DNA of 64,000 nucleotides from NCBI RefSeq assembly GCF_002201475.1, contig NZ_CP021422.1, forward strand, positions 1,054,001-1,118,000. Reading direction: 5' to 3'. The DNA comes from Acutalibacter muris (GTDB lineage Bacteria; Bacillota; Clostridia; Oscillospirales; Acutalibacteraceae). The notes beneath the pieces were generated by a model. That model saw only the letters and a program-made list of their open reading frames with translations, did no database searches and was not told where the DNA came from. The translations under genes were made by a program, and so were the position numbers. Shown in pieces: positions 25,797-35,845 of the stretch. Numbering within the stretch: position 1 is the stretch's first letter; every line of letters begins with the position of its first letter.

Positions 25797-27269
25797 CTAG
25801 GCATCAAGCATTTCAAAGACACGGACACTTTCTGCGCCGGAATTAACTGCAATGTCCCTGTCCAGGATATTTTCCTCGACCTCTATCGCGCCGTATACCC
25901 TGCCGCCGTCACCAAAATATTCCACAATGCCGTGGTCTGCTATCAAGGTAAGCGGCTGGGCGGAGGCTCCGGCCTCAATTTCCGTCGCGCCGACCTTTAC
26001 AATATGCTTCTCACCCGGTTTCCAGCTTATCACCGCGATTACCGGCTTGCCTCCCATGGGAACCGCGACTTTCCCATTCTCGGCCGTAAACTCCCGGCCT
26101 TCCGAAAAGCGCCTCCAAAGCTCCCTTACCGGGCGGAAACACATTTTCCAGCTGTTTCCCTGCTTCACCAGGGACAACTCTGTGGGAATGGACATCATTC
26201 CTCTGAAATTCCCCCGGTCGCTCTTTGTGCGGAGCCAGGCCACGCTCACCGTGCGGCCCTCCATGCCCGCGAAGGTCTGAGCCGCGTAGCCCAGGCTTGT
26301 GCTGTAAGCCGCCAGTACCTCTGTCTCCGGCGTGAACCTGCAGCCGTCAAATTCGCCCACCATGTAATATCCATCGGCAGACCAGAACACCCACTTCTTC
26401 TCCCCGGGGACATTGTCCACCTCCAGCCGGAACAGATCGGGACACTCTTGCATATTTTCCGCAATAAGCCGCTGGCTCTCCGTCCAGTGGAGTAAATCTT
26501 GGGAGCGGAAAATAGCAAACTCGTTACCGTCCAGGAACAGCGTCATAATATAGGCGGCGCTCTCCTTGTGGTAGAACACCTTGGGATCCCGATTATCGCC
26601 CTTAATATGGCCCAAAATCATGCCGCGCTTTTCCAGCGTTCCGCCGCCGTCCAGGGACACTGCAAGCCTTTGGGTGTGCGGGTTTACGGCATCGACCGAC
26701 CATTGATTGCATCCCCCTGAAGCTGTATAGAAAAAAAGAAGCGCATTCTTTCCAAATCCCGCCGTATTATCACTATCCCGCCATGCGCACCCAGAGAAGA
26801 CCGTGCCATATTCGTCCGGCTCCAGGGCCACGGGCCTATGCTCCCAGGTTATCATATCTTTGCTTACCGCGTGTCCCCAGTGCATATTTCCCCATTCTGT
26901 TCCGAAGGGGTTCCACTGATGGTAAAGGTGGTACACGCCGTCCGCATAGATAAGGCCGTTAGGGTCATTGAGCCAGCCGGTTTCCGCGGTAAAATGTATC
27001 TGAGGGCGAAAAGCATATTTGGCGGAAGGTCTTTTGTCTTCGCAGTGGATCTTCTCCTGCGCGCCCATCGGGAGGTCCCCGGCAATTTCTATGGCTTTGC
27101 CTATGTATCTCTCCACGTCCATAGCGCTGTAGAAATCCACAGCGTCCGCGCCAGGACTGATATCGATCTCTTGAAATTTCTCTCTATGATAAAAGAAATG
27201 CAGTTTTACCACAGGGCTGTTCTTGTCTACGGGCAAATAGAGATATCGTGCTGTAATTTGAACCGTCAT
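25797..27269 (-). CDS. GH32 exo-fructosidase (inulinase/levanase type)
   Basis: 490 residues with all three GH32 signatures: WLNDPNG (nucleophile Asp), NRDPKVF (transition-state Asp) and QECPDLF (acid/base Glu). A ~75-residue N-terminal extension with beta-sandwich-like sequence precedes the five-bladed propeller, and a C-terminal beta-sandwich follows. There is no signal peptide, so it acts on imported oligofructosides. It is transcribed from the lacI side and convergent to the kinase remnant. Confidence 0.92.
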   Translation of the reverse strand: MTVQITARYLYLPVDKNSPVVKLHFFYHREKFQEIDISPGADAVDFYSAMDVERYIGKAIEIAGDLPMGAQEKIHCEDKRPSAKYAFRPQIHFTAETGWLNDPNGLIYADGVYHLYHQWNPFGTEWGNMHWGHAVSKDMITWEHRPVALEPDEYGTVFSGCAWRDSDNTAGFGKNALLFFYTASGGCNQWSVDAVNPHTQRLAVSLDGGGTLEKRGMILGHIKGDNRDPKVFYHKESAAYIMTLFLDGNEFAIFRSQDLLHWTESQRLIAENMQECPDLFRLEVDNVPGEKKWVFWSADGYYMVGEFDGCRFTPETEVLAAYSTSLGYAAQTFAGMEGRTVSVAWLRTKSDRGNFRGMMSIPTELSLVKQGNSWKMCFRPVRELWRRFSEGREFTAENGKVAVPMGGKPVIAVISWKPGEKHIVKVGATEIEAGASAQPLTLIADHGIVEYFGDGGRVYGAIEVEENILDRDIAVNSGAESVRVFEMLDA

Positions 27270-27351
27270 AATATTTTCCTCCCGGGTCTAATTTTCAGAC
27301 AATTATTAGGAGAGCGAGGGTGGAGAGCGGCGCTGTATGAAGCCGCCCTGT

Positions 27352-28362
27352 CTACCTTCCTGGCTCCCGTGTAGTCCCGCCATAGCAGTAAGTGACTGGC
27401 AATAGCGTCAAGCTGGGCACAGTGCTCCTGTCCTCCAAGAGAATAATCTCCACGCACTTCTGGGCCAACTGCCGCACGGGCTGGCACATGGTGGAGATGA
27501 CGTAATCCCCGGGGGTGCCAAAGCGTTCGATGCCGTCGAAGCCAATCAGCTGCACGTCTTCCGGAACTCTGTAGCCGTTTTCCGTCAGCATTTTCATGAA
27601 GTGGTAGCCATGGAAGTCCGTGTGGGCGAAGACCCCGTCGAAGGTGAGGGAGCCGTCCGGGCGCTTGTGTCTCTCCAAGAACTCCCCTAATGCCTCACGC
27701 CATGTACCGTCGTCTACCATGTCGAGGTAGTCCGGCTCGAGATTATGGCGCTGGCAGGCGTAAAGGTAGCCATCCCGGCGCTTGTCGGCCTCGCCGGGGA
27801 ATTTAGAGTGGAAGCGGATATACACCGGGTGCCGGCATCCCAGCTCCAACAGTTTCTCAACTGCCATGCAGGCCCCGGTAAAGTTGTCCGAGCCCACCCG
27901 GGGGATGCTTCTGTTTTCGAAGAAGCGGTCAAAGACCACGATGGGCGTGCCGTCGGTGATATGGCTTCCGATATCTGAGTAGGTGAGGGCTATTATACCG
28001 TCCACCTTGTTCTGCTTGGCGGAGTTAAGGTACTCCAGCTCCTTCTCGGGGATCTCGTCAGAACAGCAGAGTATCAGTTTCAAGCTGTGCTCATACAGCG
28101 CGGCCTCGATATGATCTGCAAAAGTTGCGTAAAAGGGGTTCATCGTGTTGGGGACGATAAGGGCCACCAGGCCACTTTTTGATATCTTCAGCCCCCGGGC
28201 GTAGGTGTTCACCTCATAGTGCAGGGCCTCTATGGCCTCCTGCACCTTCCTTTGGGACTCCTTGCGCACCGCGATGCCGTTTATCACCTTTGAGACTGTT
28301 CCAACTGAAACTCCTGCCGCCCGGGCCACGTCCTTTATGGTGGGGGCATTTTTTTTTGCCAT
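27352..28362 (-). CDS. LacI-family transcriptional regulator of the sugar locus
   Basis: 336 residues from ATG 28362 (AAGGAG 11 bases before; GTG 28374 would lie too close). The N-terminal HTH reads TIKDVARAAGVSVGTVSKVING. The periplasmic-binding-type sugar domain includes LVALIVPNTMNPFYATFADHIEAAL and DDVQLIGFDGIERF-like elements. It lies divergent to the ABC importer and upstream of GH32, a classic position for the local repressor. Candidate sites with a central CG lie at 24269, 28448 and 28574. Confidence 0.93.
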   Translation of the reverse strand: MAKKNAPTIKDVARAAGVSVGTVSKVINGIAVRKESQRKVQEAIEALHYEVNTYARGLKISKSGLVALIVPNTMNPFYATFADHIEAALYEHSLKLILCCSDEIPEKELEYLNSAKQNKVDGIIALTYSDIGSHITDGTPIVVFDRFFENRSIPRVGSDNFTGACMAVEKLLELGCRHPVYIRFHSKFPGEADKRRDGYLYACQRHNLEPDYLDMVDDGTWREALGEFLERHKRPDGSLTFDGVFAHTDFHGYHFMKMLTENGYRVPEDVQLIGFDGIERFGTPGDYVISTMCQPVRQLAQKCVEIILLEDRSTVPSLTLLPVTYCYGGTTREPGR

Positions 28363-28447
28363 TCCGTGGTTCACTCCTTGGATATGTTTCTAAATTATAT
28401 TATATAGAAAACGGCGCTGCTTTGCAACGAAATTTTTTATTTCTCAT

Positions 28448-28458
28448 AACGATTCAAA
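28448..28458. promoter_or_regulatory. Candidate LacI half-operator
   Basis: AACGATTCAAA repeats the core found at 24274. The left half is poor (CTCAT). It lies 86 bases upstream of lacI and 92 bases before the importer's -35. No gene lies in 28363-28625. Confidence 0.4.
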
Positions 28459-28539
28459 TTTTTTGTGGCGACTACAATGGTGTATTCGGCACTATGCAAT
28501 TAAGACACAAAAAAATTCATATTATTTTGTAAATAACTA

Positions 28540-28589
28540 TTGACATATGGACTGATAGGGTGTACAATAACAACGTGATACGTTTCAAG
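28540..28589 (+). promoter_or_regulatory. Importer operon promoter with overlapping LacI-type operator
   Basis: TTGACA (28540-28545), 17-base spacer, TACAAT (28563-28568). GTGATACGTTTCAAG (28575-28589), close to the LacI consensus TGAAACGTTTCA, covers the expected start, so a bound repressor would block initiation. AGGAGGGG precedes ATG 28626. Confidence 0.8.
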
Positions 28590-28625
28590 TTGTTGAAGCG
28601 CAAGATATCCATTAGGAGGGGTATT

Positions 28626-29570
28626 ATGTCAAAGCTAAAGTCCGCTACCGCCGTCCAGGCGGGGCACAGCCTGGGCAGGCGGATAGCAAAGCACTGGGAA
28701 TACTATCTGCTGCTGCTCATCCCTATAGTCATTACCGCCGTCTTCAAGTACGCGCCCATTTACGGCGTACAGATAGCCTTCCGGGACTTCAACCCCGTGG
28801 ACGGCTTCTTCGGCAGCGAGTGGGTGGGGCTCAAATGGTTCGAACGCTTTTTCAGCAACTATAACAGCACCCGTATGATCACAAACACCGTACTGCTGAG
28901 CCTCTACAGCATCCTGTGGACTTTCCCAATACCCATAGTGCTGTCCCTCTTTATAAACCAGCTGAAGAACAAAAAATTCCAGCGTGTGACCCAGACGGTG
29001 ATATACGCTCCCCATTTTATCTCTGTGATGGTACTCTGCGGTATGCTGAGGATATTCCTCTCGCCCACAGGTGGACTAATAAGCACCCTTGCCCAGTTCC
29101 TCGGGACCCCGGCAAATTTGAACTTCATCGACTCCTCCTCGGCCTTCCGCACCATATACATATCCTCCAGCATCTGGCAGGACGCGGGCTGGGGCACCAT
29201 AATTTATCTCGCTACCCTCTCAAGCGTTGACGTCTCCCTCCACGAGGCGGCGAAGGTAGACGGGGCGAACACCTGGCAGAGGATACTGCATATAGATATC
29301 CCGGTGCTGGTGCCCATTATAGTCATACAGCTCATCATGTCCTTCGGCAGCCTGATGAACGTGGGCTTTGAAAAGGCCTTCCTGTTACAGACTCCCCTTA
29401 ACAAGGAGACCTCTGAGATAATCTCTACCTACGTGTACGAGCAGGGTCTCTTGAAGGCCATGTATAGCTTCTCAACGGCGGTGAACCTCTTCAATACGGC
29501 AGTGAACATCGTGCTTCTTGCTGTGGTGAATTGGGTGTGCAAGCGGCTCTCGGATGTGAGCTTTATATAA
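28626..29570 (+). CDS. ABC sugar transporter permease (LplB type)
   Basis: 314 residues. A cytoplasmic N terminus is followed by six membrane segments. The family-typical AFRDFNPVDGFFGSEWVGLKWF occurs early, and the EAA loop (LHEAAKVDGANTWQRILHIDIPVLVPI) near residue 215 contacts the ATPase. This is the first gene of the regulated operon. No ATPase gene lies nearby; such importers usually borrow a shared MsmX-like ATPase. It works with the next permease and the lipoprotein. Confidence 0.93.
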   Translation: MSKLKSATAVQAGHSLGRRIAKHWEYYLLLLIPIVITAVFKYAPIYGVQIAFRDFNPVDGFFGSEWVGLKWFERFFSNYNSTRMITNTVLLSLYSILWTFPIPIVLSLFINQLKNKKFQRVTQTVIYAPHFISVMVLCGMLRIFLSPTGGLISTLAQFLGTPANLNFIDSSSAFRTIYISSSIWQDAGWGTIIYLATLSSVDVSLHEAAKVDGANTWQRILHIDIPVLVPIIVIQLIMSFGSLMNVGFEKAFLLQTPLNKETSEIISTYVYEQGLLKAMYSFSTAVNLFNTAVNIVLLAVVNWVCKRLSDVSFI

Positions 29571-29582
29571 GGAGGCGGCAGT

Positions 29583-30488
29583 ATGAAAGAGACTACGGCT
29601 AAAAAGCGGGGCTTATCCTCCGACAGGATCTTCGACATTTTCAACTATGCCCTTATGGCAGTGATAATGATAGTGGTGGCATACCCCCTGTATTATGTGC
29701 TTATCGCCTCCATATCGAACCCCTACGAGGTCTATGCGGGACATACCTTCCTGCTCCCGGCGGACATAACCTTCGAGGGTTATGCCAGGGTTTTCAAGGA
29801 GCCCGCCATCGCCATGGGCTACCTTAACAGCATCTGGTATACAGTGCTGGGCACTGTGGTGACAGTGGCCATGACCATCACCACCGGCTACTGTATGTCA
29901 AAGAAGACCTTACCCTTCAGGCGGGCGATAATGCTCTTCTTCGTCTTTACCATGTACTTTAACGGCGGGCTCATCCCCACCTATCTGGTGGTGTCAAAGC
30001 TTCAGCTGCTGGACAGCGTCTGGGCCCTCATCCTGCCCGGCGGCATCTCGGTGTACAACGTGATAGTCACCCGCACCTTCTTTGAGACCAGCGTCCCTGG
30101 CGAGATTTACGAAGCGGCCTCCATAGACGGCAGCGGCAACCTTGGAACATATTTCAAGATAGCCCTGCCCCTTGCAAAGCCTATAATCGCCGTCATGGTG
30201 ATATTCACCATGGTGGGCTACTGGAACGACTGGTATCAGGCGCTCATCTACATGAACGACAAGGCCAAGTATCCCCTTCAGCTGGCCCTACGGCAGATAC
30301 TCATACAGAGTCAGGCCATGACCTCAATGATGGGCAACATGGACGGCGGTTATGCCGAGGCCAACAAGATAAAGGAGCTTATAAAGTTCGCGTCGATAGT
30401 TGTGGGCTCGGTGCCCATGCTCATTGCGTACCCGTTCGTGCAGAAGTATTTTGAAAAAGGTTTTACAGTCGGGGCTGTAAAAGGCTGA
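29583..30488 (+). CDS. ABC sugar transporter permease (LplC/YtcP type)
   Basis: 301 residues behind AAGGAGGCGGC-like ribosome site, 12 bases after the first permease. Six membrane helices and the EAA loop IYEAASIDGSGNLGTYFKIALPLAKPI are present. With the upstream permease it forms the heterodimeric channel for oligosaccharide import. Confidence 0.93.
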   Translation: MKETTAKKRGLSSDRIFDIFNYALMAVIMIVVAYPLYYVLIASISNPYEVYAGHTFLLPADITFEGYARVFKEPAIAMGYLNSIWYTVLGTVVTVAMTITTGYCMSKKTLPFRRAIMLFFVFTMYFNGGLIPTYLVVSKLQLLDSVWALILPGGISVYNVIVTRTFFETSVPGEIYEAASIDGSGNLGTYFKIALPLAKPIIAVMVIFTMVGYWNDWYQALIYMNDKAKYPLQLALRQILIQSQAMTSMMGNMDGGYAEANKIKELIKFASIVVGSVPMLIAYPFVQKYFEKGFTVGAVKG

Positions 30489-30529
30489 CGGCTTTCTAAA
30501 ACAAATATTTTATAAACGGAGGAAAAATC

Positions 30530-32236
30530 ATGAAAGGCATTTGGAAAAGACTTGCGGCGTTGGCGATGGTCCTGGCCCTTGTGGCCGGCCTGGCGGCGTG
30601 CACAGGGGGCGACAACTCCAGCTCAGGCTCAAGCAGCCAAGGCGGGAGCTCGAGCTCCGAGGGCAGTGCTGCCGACAGCAGCACTGCATCAACACCCGAC
30701 GACGGCGAGAAGCAGACCAGCTTCAAGATCTTCGCGGGGGTCAGCGAGCTGTCCCCTGACAACAGCGAGAAGCCCATCGTACAGCAGATGAACGAGGCCA
30801 AGGGCGTCACCATCGAGTGGAACTGCGTTTCCGGCGACACCCTGACCGAGAAGAAGAACCTGATGCTCAACGCAGGCTCTGACAGTATGCCCGACGCCTT
30901 TATGGCGGCACAGCTCAAGGACGCTGAGATAATGACCTGCGGCACCAGGGGCCTCTTTATACCCCTTGAGGACTACATCAACGAGGAGACCATGCCCAAC
31001 CTCATGTCCGTGCTGGAGGTGCGCCCGGACGCATTGGCCGCCTGCACCATGCCCGACGGGCATATCTACACCCTGCCGAACTTTGGCGAGATGGGCTTTG
31101 AGTACAAGGACGGCAATACCTACGAGATAGGCTCCATCCCCCAGTTCACCTGCATCAACACCAAGTGGCTCAAGGCTGTGAACAAGGAGATGCCCAAGAC
31201 CATAGACGAGCTCCATGACGTGCTGGTGGAGTTCAAGAACCAGGACGTAAACGGCAATGGCGACCCCAATGACGAGATCCCCTTGTCCTTCATATTCCCC
31301 TGGGACAACGGCGCATGGTGCGCAAATATGACCACCCTCTGGGCCCCCTTCGGGTGCACCGACTATAACGAAGACCACAGGGCCATTAAGGACGGCAAGG
31401 TCTACTATCAGGCGGCCTCTGAGGAGTATAAGAACGCCCTCGCCTACTTCCACGGCTGGTTCGAGGAGGGGCTCATAGACATCGAGGTCTTCTCCCAGGA
31501 CAGTAGCCAGTACATCGCAAAGGGCAACGGCGAGGACGCCCGCCTTGGCACCTTCGTATGGTGGGAGATCCCCGAGGTCGTGGGCTATGACCGCGCCGAA
31601 GACTACGCCTACCTGCCCGTGCTGGACGGCCCCGACGGCACCCATCACGTAAACCTCAACCAGACCTCTACTGTTTCCCGCGACCAGTTTGCGGTCACCA
31701 GCGCCTGCAAGGATCCCAAGACCCTTCTCAACTGGGTTGACCAGATGTACGACCCAATGATAAGTATGCAGTGCAACTATGGCCCCATCGGCGTGTTCTT
31801 TGACGAGACTCCCGACGAAAAGGGTGTGTACAACACCATCGAGCTCAAGGAGGGCGAGACCGAGGGCGAGCTCAAGAGCAAGAGCGAGCTCCTTGGACCC
31901 ACCCGCCAGCTCACTGAGGACTACGGCAAGTACTTCTACATGGAGGCACGCGCCCAGCAGAGGCTGGACGACCTGAGGGACTTCTGGTTCAACTATGTGG
32001 ACAGCACCGAGTCCTATCCCAACGTCGTCTACACCGAGGAGGAGATAGATGTTATCAACGACCGCCTCAGCGACCTGAAGTCCTTCACCGAGGAGAGGGC
32101 CTCCCACTGGCTCCGGGACGGCGGCATTGAGGCCGAGTGGGACCAGTACCTGAAGGATCTGGACAGCATGGGCCTGCAGGACGTTGTGGGCGCTTGGCAG
32201 TCGGCATATGACCGCTATGCGGAGGCTCTTAAGTAA
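30530..32236 (+). CDS. Sugar-binding lipoprotein of the ABC importer
   Basis: 568 residues. The signal peptide ends in the lipobox LAAC, giving lipidated Cys24. A Ser/Gly-rich linker follows (about residues 28-60), then a large solute-binding domain of the LipO/extracellular family 1 type. Its size suits oligosaccharide ligands. It captures the substrate outside the cell. A hairpin at 32255-32289 lies just past it, a usual device to keep the binding-protein message abundant. Confidence 0.92.
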   Translation: MKGIWKRLAALAMVLALVAGLAACTGGDNSSSGSSSQGGSSSSEGSAADSSTASTPDDGEKQTSFKIFAGVSELSPDNSEKPIVQQMNEAKGVTIEWNCVSGDTLTEKKNLMLNAGSDSMPDAFMAAQLKDAEIMTCGTRGLFIPLEDYINEETMPNLMSVLEVRPDALAACTMPDGHIYTLPNFGEMGFEYKDGNTYEIGSIPQFTCINTKWLKAVNKEMPKTIDELHDVLVEFKNQDVNGNGDPNDEIPLSFIFPWDNGAWCANMTTLWAPFGCTDYNEDHRAIKDGKVYYQAASEEYKNALAYFHGWFEEGLIDIEVFSQDSSQYIAKGNGEDARLGTFVWWEIPEVVGYDRAEDYAYLPVLDGPDGTHHVNLNQTSTVSRDQFAVTSACKDPKTLLNWVDQMYDPMISMQCNYGPIGVFFDETPDEKGVYNTIELKEGETEGELKSKSELLGPTRQLTEDYGKYFYMEARAQQRLDDLRDFWFNYVDSTESYPNVVYTEEEIDVINDRLSDLKSFTEERASHWLRDGGIEAEWDQYLKDLDSMGLQDVVGAWQSAYDRYAEALK

Positions 32237-32254
32237 GACGAATAAAGCCGGAAG

Positions 32255-32289
32255 AAATTGGGCAGGCGGCAGGTTCGCCTGCCCAATTT
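32255..32289 (+). repeat. Intercistronic hairpin between binding protein and GH51
   Basis: Perfect 13-bp arms (AAATTGGGCAGGC/GCCTGCCCAATTT) around a 9-base loop, with no T run. It probably stabilises the upstream mRNA or partly terminates it. Confidence 0.7.
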
Positions 32290-32311
32290 AACTATTAGGG
32301 GGGGAAGTACC

Positions 32312-33775
32312 TTGAGAAAAATAATCGTAAACGCACTGGACAAAAGAAGCAGGATTAACAGGAACATCTATGGCAACTTCTCAGAACATCTGGGCCGATG
32401 CATATATAACGGCCTGTACGTCGGGGAGGGGTCATCAATCCCGAACATCAACGGTATGCGCACGGATGTAGTGGAGGCGCTCAAGCACATTAAATTGCCC
32501 GTGCTCCGATGGCCCGGGGGCTGTTTTGCCGATGAGTACCACTGGAAGGACGGCATAGGACCGAAGGCGGGGCGTAAGCGCATGGTCAATACCCACTGGG
32601 GCGGGGTCATAGAGGATAATTCCTTTGGCACCCACGAGTTTTTGGAGTTTTGCCGTCAGGTGGGCTGTGAGCCGTACATAAACGGTAACCTTGGAAGTGG
32701 AACCGTGCAGGAGATGAGCGAATGGGTGGAGTATATGACCTTCGGCGGCGAGTCCCCAATGGCCAGGCTCAGGGAGGAGAACGGGCGAAAGGAGCCCTGG
32801 CGGATAAAATATTTTGGGGTCGGCAACGAGAGCTGGGGGTGTGGGGGGAATATGCAGGCTGAGTACTACGCCCATGAGTACCGGCGCTACCAGACCTACT
32901 GCCGGGACTATGGGGAGAATAAGCTCTACAGGATAGCCTGCGGCCCTTATACGGATGACTACGATTGGACGGAGAAGATTATGCCTATGGTGAAGGACTT
33001 CGCCGACGCCATCACCATGCACTACTACGCCGTGCCAAAGGGGAAGTGGGACCAGAAGGGCCCGGCCACAGGCTTCACCAGGGAGGCGTACTACGCCACC
33101 CTGCAGGCCGCGGCCTATATGGAGGAGCTGGTGACAAAGCACGGCCAAATAATGGATAAGTACGACCCCGAGCATAAGGTGGGGCTCATTGTGGACGAGT
33201 GGGGGACCTGGTACGATGTGGAGCCGGGGACTAACCCGGGGTTCCTCTATCAGCAGAACACCATGAGGGACGCCATGGCTGCCGCGCTGACCCTGAATAT
33301 CTTTAACAGCCATTGCGACCGTGTGGTTATGGCCAATATAGCCCAGATGGTAAATGTACTCCAGGCGGTTATCCTCACCGAGGGGGATAAAATGGTGCTC
33401 ACTCCCACATATCACGTGTTCGATTTGTATAAGTGTCATCAGGACGCAAGGCTTCTGGGAAGCTTTGCTGAAACAGAGGACGTCGGAGGCGTGGCAGACC
33501 TGAGTATATCCGCCTCGATGGACAGCGAGGGGACAGTACACGTTACGGCGGCGAACCTGGACGCGGACAGGCGGCTTGAGATAGAGCTTGAGGCTTCGGG
33601 CATGAGGGTAAACAGCGCCGCGGGCCGAATACTGGCCGGGAATATGGGGGCGTTTAACGACTTTGACCATCCCAAGAATCTTGAACCGGCCGTGCTGGAG
33701 GATATAGCGACGGCGGGCGGCAGAGTGAGGTTTATGTTGCCGGGGTGCTCAGTGGCGGAGATAACGGTGAGATAG
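32312..33775 (+). CDS. GH51 alpha-L-arabinofuranosidase-family enzyme
   Basis: 487 residues from a TTG start, chosen because GGGGGGAAG lies just ahead and [29 protein letters not shown] is the normal GH51 start. Catalytic residues: acid/base Glu in FGVGNESWG and nucleophile Glu in IVDEWGTWY. There is no signal peptide. Most GH51 enzymes remove alpha-L-arabinofuranose; in a fructan locus its substrate may instead be another furanoside, e.g. a fructofuranose with similar ring geometry. That is inference. Confidence 0.88.
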   Translation: MRKIIVNALDKRSRINRNIYGNFSEHLGRCIYNGLYVGEGSSIPNINGMRTDVVEALKHIKLPVLRWPGGCFADEYHWKDGIGPKAGRKRMVNTHWGGVIEDNSFGTHEFLEFCRQVGCEPYINGNLGSGTVQEMSEWVEYMTFGGESPMARLREENGRKEPWRIKYFGVGNESWGCGGNMQAEYYAHEYRRYQTYCRDYGENKLYRIACGPYTDDYDWTEKIMPMVKDFADAITMHYYAVPKGKWDQKGPATGFTREAYYATLQAAAYMEELVTKHGQIMDKYDPEHKVGLIVDEWGTWYDVEPGTNPGFLYQQNTMRDAMAAALTLNIFNSHCDRVVMANIAQMVNVLQAVILTEGDKMVLTPTYHVFDLYKCHQDARLLGSFAETEDVGGVADLSISASMDSEGTVHVTAANLDADRRLEIELEASGMRVNSAAGRILAGNMGAFNDFDHPKNLEPAVLEDIATAGGRVRFMLPGCSVAEITVR

Positions 33776-33812
33776 GGAAGCAGAGGAAATACCTGAAGGG
33801 AGAGATCATAAT

Positions 33813-35837
33813 TTGAACGAGCAAGAAATTTTTCAGTGCGTCCAGTCCCAGCAGGAGGTTTTCCAGTCCTACGATATACACATCCCCCAAAGCGGCCTTT
33901 TGGCCGGGCTGCACAAGCCGGTTTTCAGCAAGAACCTTTTTAAGAACGCCTTCGGTGAGGACAACGTCCACTTCCCCATGGGTGACGCGGTGCTGAAATA
34001 CGGCGTCCAGGGAGTTCTGGAACTGACCGCCAAGAGGACGGCAGAGGACACGGAGGAGACCGCCGTGTACAGGCAGGCGGTGCATGGCGTGTACATTGGA
34101 GTGCGGGAGTTCATACTGAAGCATATGGACAGGGCCCTTGAAATGAAGAAGGAGCGCCCGGAGGACGCCGGGCGGCTGCAGAAAATAGCGGACAACTGCC
34201 AGGCGCTGGCCCAGGGCAGGCCCGGGAACTTTATCCAGGCCCTGCAGCTTTTCTGGTTTATGTATCTTCTCCGCCGCCCCTTCGGCGGCGGTTGCATCGG
34301 CAGGCTTGACCAGAAGCTGTACACCTTCTGCAAGAGCGATATGGAGCGCGGCGCGTGGAATCGGGAGGAGGCCATGGAAGCTGTCATGCAGTTCTATGGG
34401 TATCTCAACGAGATACGCACCGGGGACACACTCAGAAACCTGATGCTCTCTGGCCAGGATGAGGGGGGCCGCGACCTGACAAACGAGCTCACCTGGGTGT
34501 TTTTGGAGGCCTATGAGCGCACGGGGGACGCAGAGCCGCACCTGAACGTGCGTCTGCACCCGGGCTCGCCGGAGGAATTGAAAAAGACCTGCGTGCGGAT
34601 GCTCTCAGAGGGCAAGGGCCAGCCTACCCTCTATTTCGACCGCTGGATAATGCCCGCCATGGAGAGGGCCGGGATAGCACATACGGATGCCTGCCGGTAC
34701 GCCAACGACGGCTGTACCGAGACGGTGATAGACGGCAGGAGCCATATTGCCTTCTGGCAACACGAGATGGTAAAGACTGTGGAACTGACCATGTTCAACG
34801 GCGAGGAGAACCCATTTATCTACCCGGTGAGCATGAGGAAAAACAGCAAGGATATGCCGGAGTTCACCCCGGAGACCGGGCTTTTGACGGGATTTCGCTC
34901 CGGGGAGATAGAGAACATGGACATATTTGACGACTTCCTGAGTGCTTTTAAGGCACAGCTCTGGTTCCAGCTGGACCGGGAGCTTGAGACTATCGGCAGG
35001 AAGATACACGAGGACGAGACCGTGACCATGACCTCGCCCTTCCTGGCGGGCACCTTCGAGGACTGCCTGATAACCGGGCGGGACCCCCTTCGCGGGGGCG
35101 GCTTCTCGGTGTACGACTACCAGCTCCTCTCCGGCACGGTCACCACCGCCGCCGACAGCCTTAGGGCCATAGAATACTGTGTGTTCGAGAAAAAGTACTG
35201 CACCCTCAACGAGCTCCGGGAGGCCATGGCGGTGGACTTTAAGGGCCGTGAGCCCTTGCGCCAAAGGCTTCTGCATGCCCCAAAGTATGGTTGTGGCGAG
35301 GAGCGTGTGGATGAGCTTGCGGCCTGGATATCCCGGCTCTTCATCGACAGGGTGGACGCTTACCGTACCGAAAGCGGCAAGCGGGTATGGCCCGGACTCT
35401 ACAATATCGACTTCAAGATTTTTGCCAATATCACCGGTGCTACCCCCGACGGCAGAAGGTTCCGCGACCCCATAGCCGAGCACTGCTCGCCCACTCCCGG
35501 AGCGGCCAAGAAGGGGCCCACCGCCATCATAGAGTCGGCCTCAAGACTGCCCATGCGGGAGGGCTACGCCTCCTCGCCTTTGCATATCACCCTAAATAAG
35601 AGCGACTTTGTGATGGGAGCGGACAGGGAAGGGATCGTCGCGAGGCTTATTGAGGCCTGTGACGAGGCCGGGGTGCCGGTGCTGAATATCTCCATGTACG
35701 ACGCTTCCGAGCTCCGCCGGGCCCAGCAGGAGCCGGAGCGCTATAAGGACCTGATAGTCCGGGTCTGGGGCTTCAACGCCAGGTTTGTGGAGCTGGACGA
35801 GGAGCTGCAGGAGCACATTATCAGGAGGATATGCTAG
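33813..35837 (+). CDS. Glycyl radical enzyme, short form, substrate unknown
   Basis: 674 residues from TTG 33813 with AAGGGAGAG ahead. The family signatures are intact: the thiyl Cys301 with its partner Glu in NDGCTETV, and the glycyl radical loop RVWGFNARF with Gly653, 22 residues from the C terminus. Usual members have 750-850 residues; this one lacks most of the ~120-residue N-terminal segment, and upstream sequence belongs to GH51. The GCTE pattern matches dehydratase-type enzymes rather than pyruvate formate-lyase. The activase follows after 8 bases. With the aldolase, kinase and alcohol dehydrogenase downstream it probably dehydrates a sugar or polyol. Confidence 0.88.
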   Translation: MNEQEIFQCVQSQQEVFQSYDIHIPQSGLLAGLHKPVFSKNLFKNAFGEDNVHFPMGDAVLKYGVQGVLELTAKRTAEDTEETAVYRQAVHGVYIGVREFILKHMDRALEMKKERPEDAGRLQKIADNCQALAQGRPGNFIQALQLFWFMYLLRRPFGGGCIGRLDQKLYTFCKSDMERGAWNREEAMEAVMQFYGYLNEIRTGDTLRNLMLSGQDEGGRDLTNELTWVFLEAYERTGDAEPHLNVRLHPGSPEELKKTCVRMLSEGKGQPTLYFDRWIMPAMERAGIAHTDACRYANDGCTETVIDGRSHIAFWQHEMVKTVELTMFNGEENPFIYPVSMRKNSKDMPEFTPETGLLTGFRSGEIENMDIFDDFLSAFKAQLWFQLDRELETIGRKIHEDETVTMTSPFLAGTFEDCLITGRDPLRGGGFSVYDYQLLSGTVTTAADSLRAIEYCVFEKKYCTLNELREAMAVDFKGREPLRQRLLHAPKYGCGEERVDELAAWISRLFIDRVDAYRTESGKRVWPGLYNIDFKIFANITGATPDGRRFRDPIAEHCSPTPGAAKKGPTAIIESASRLPMREGYASSPLHITLNKSDFVMGADREGIVARLIEACDEAGVPVLNISMYDASELRRAQQEPERYKDLIVRVWGFNARFVELDEELQEHIIRRIC

Positions 35838-35845
35838 GAGGTACT

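Noticed and set aside
25386..26495. A single 369-residue kinase gene
   Set aside because: Only the first ~135 codons look like a PfkB kinase; the rest is antisense to the GH32 gene.
30689..32107. 472-codon - strand frame over the binding protein
   Set aside because: Antisense shadow; Val/Leu/Gly-rich with no motif.
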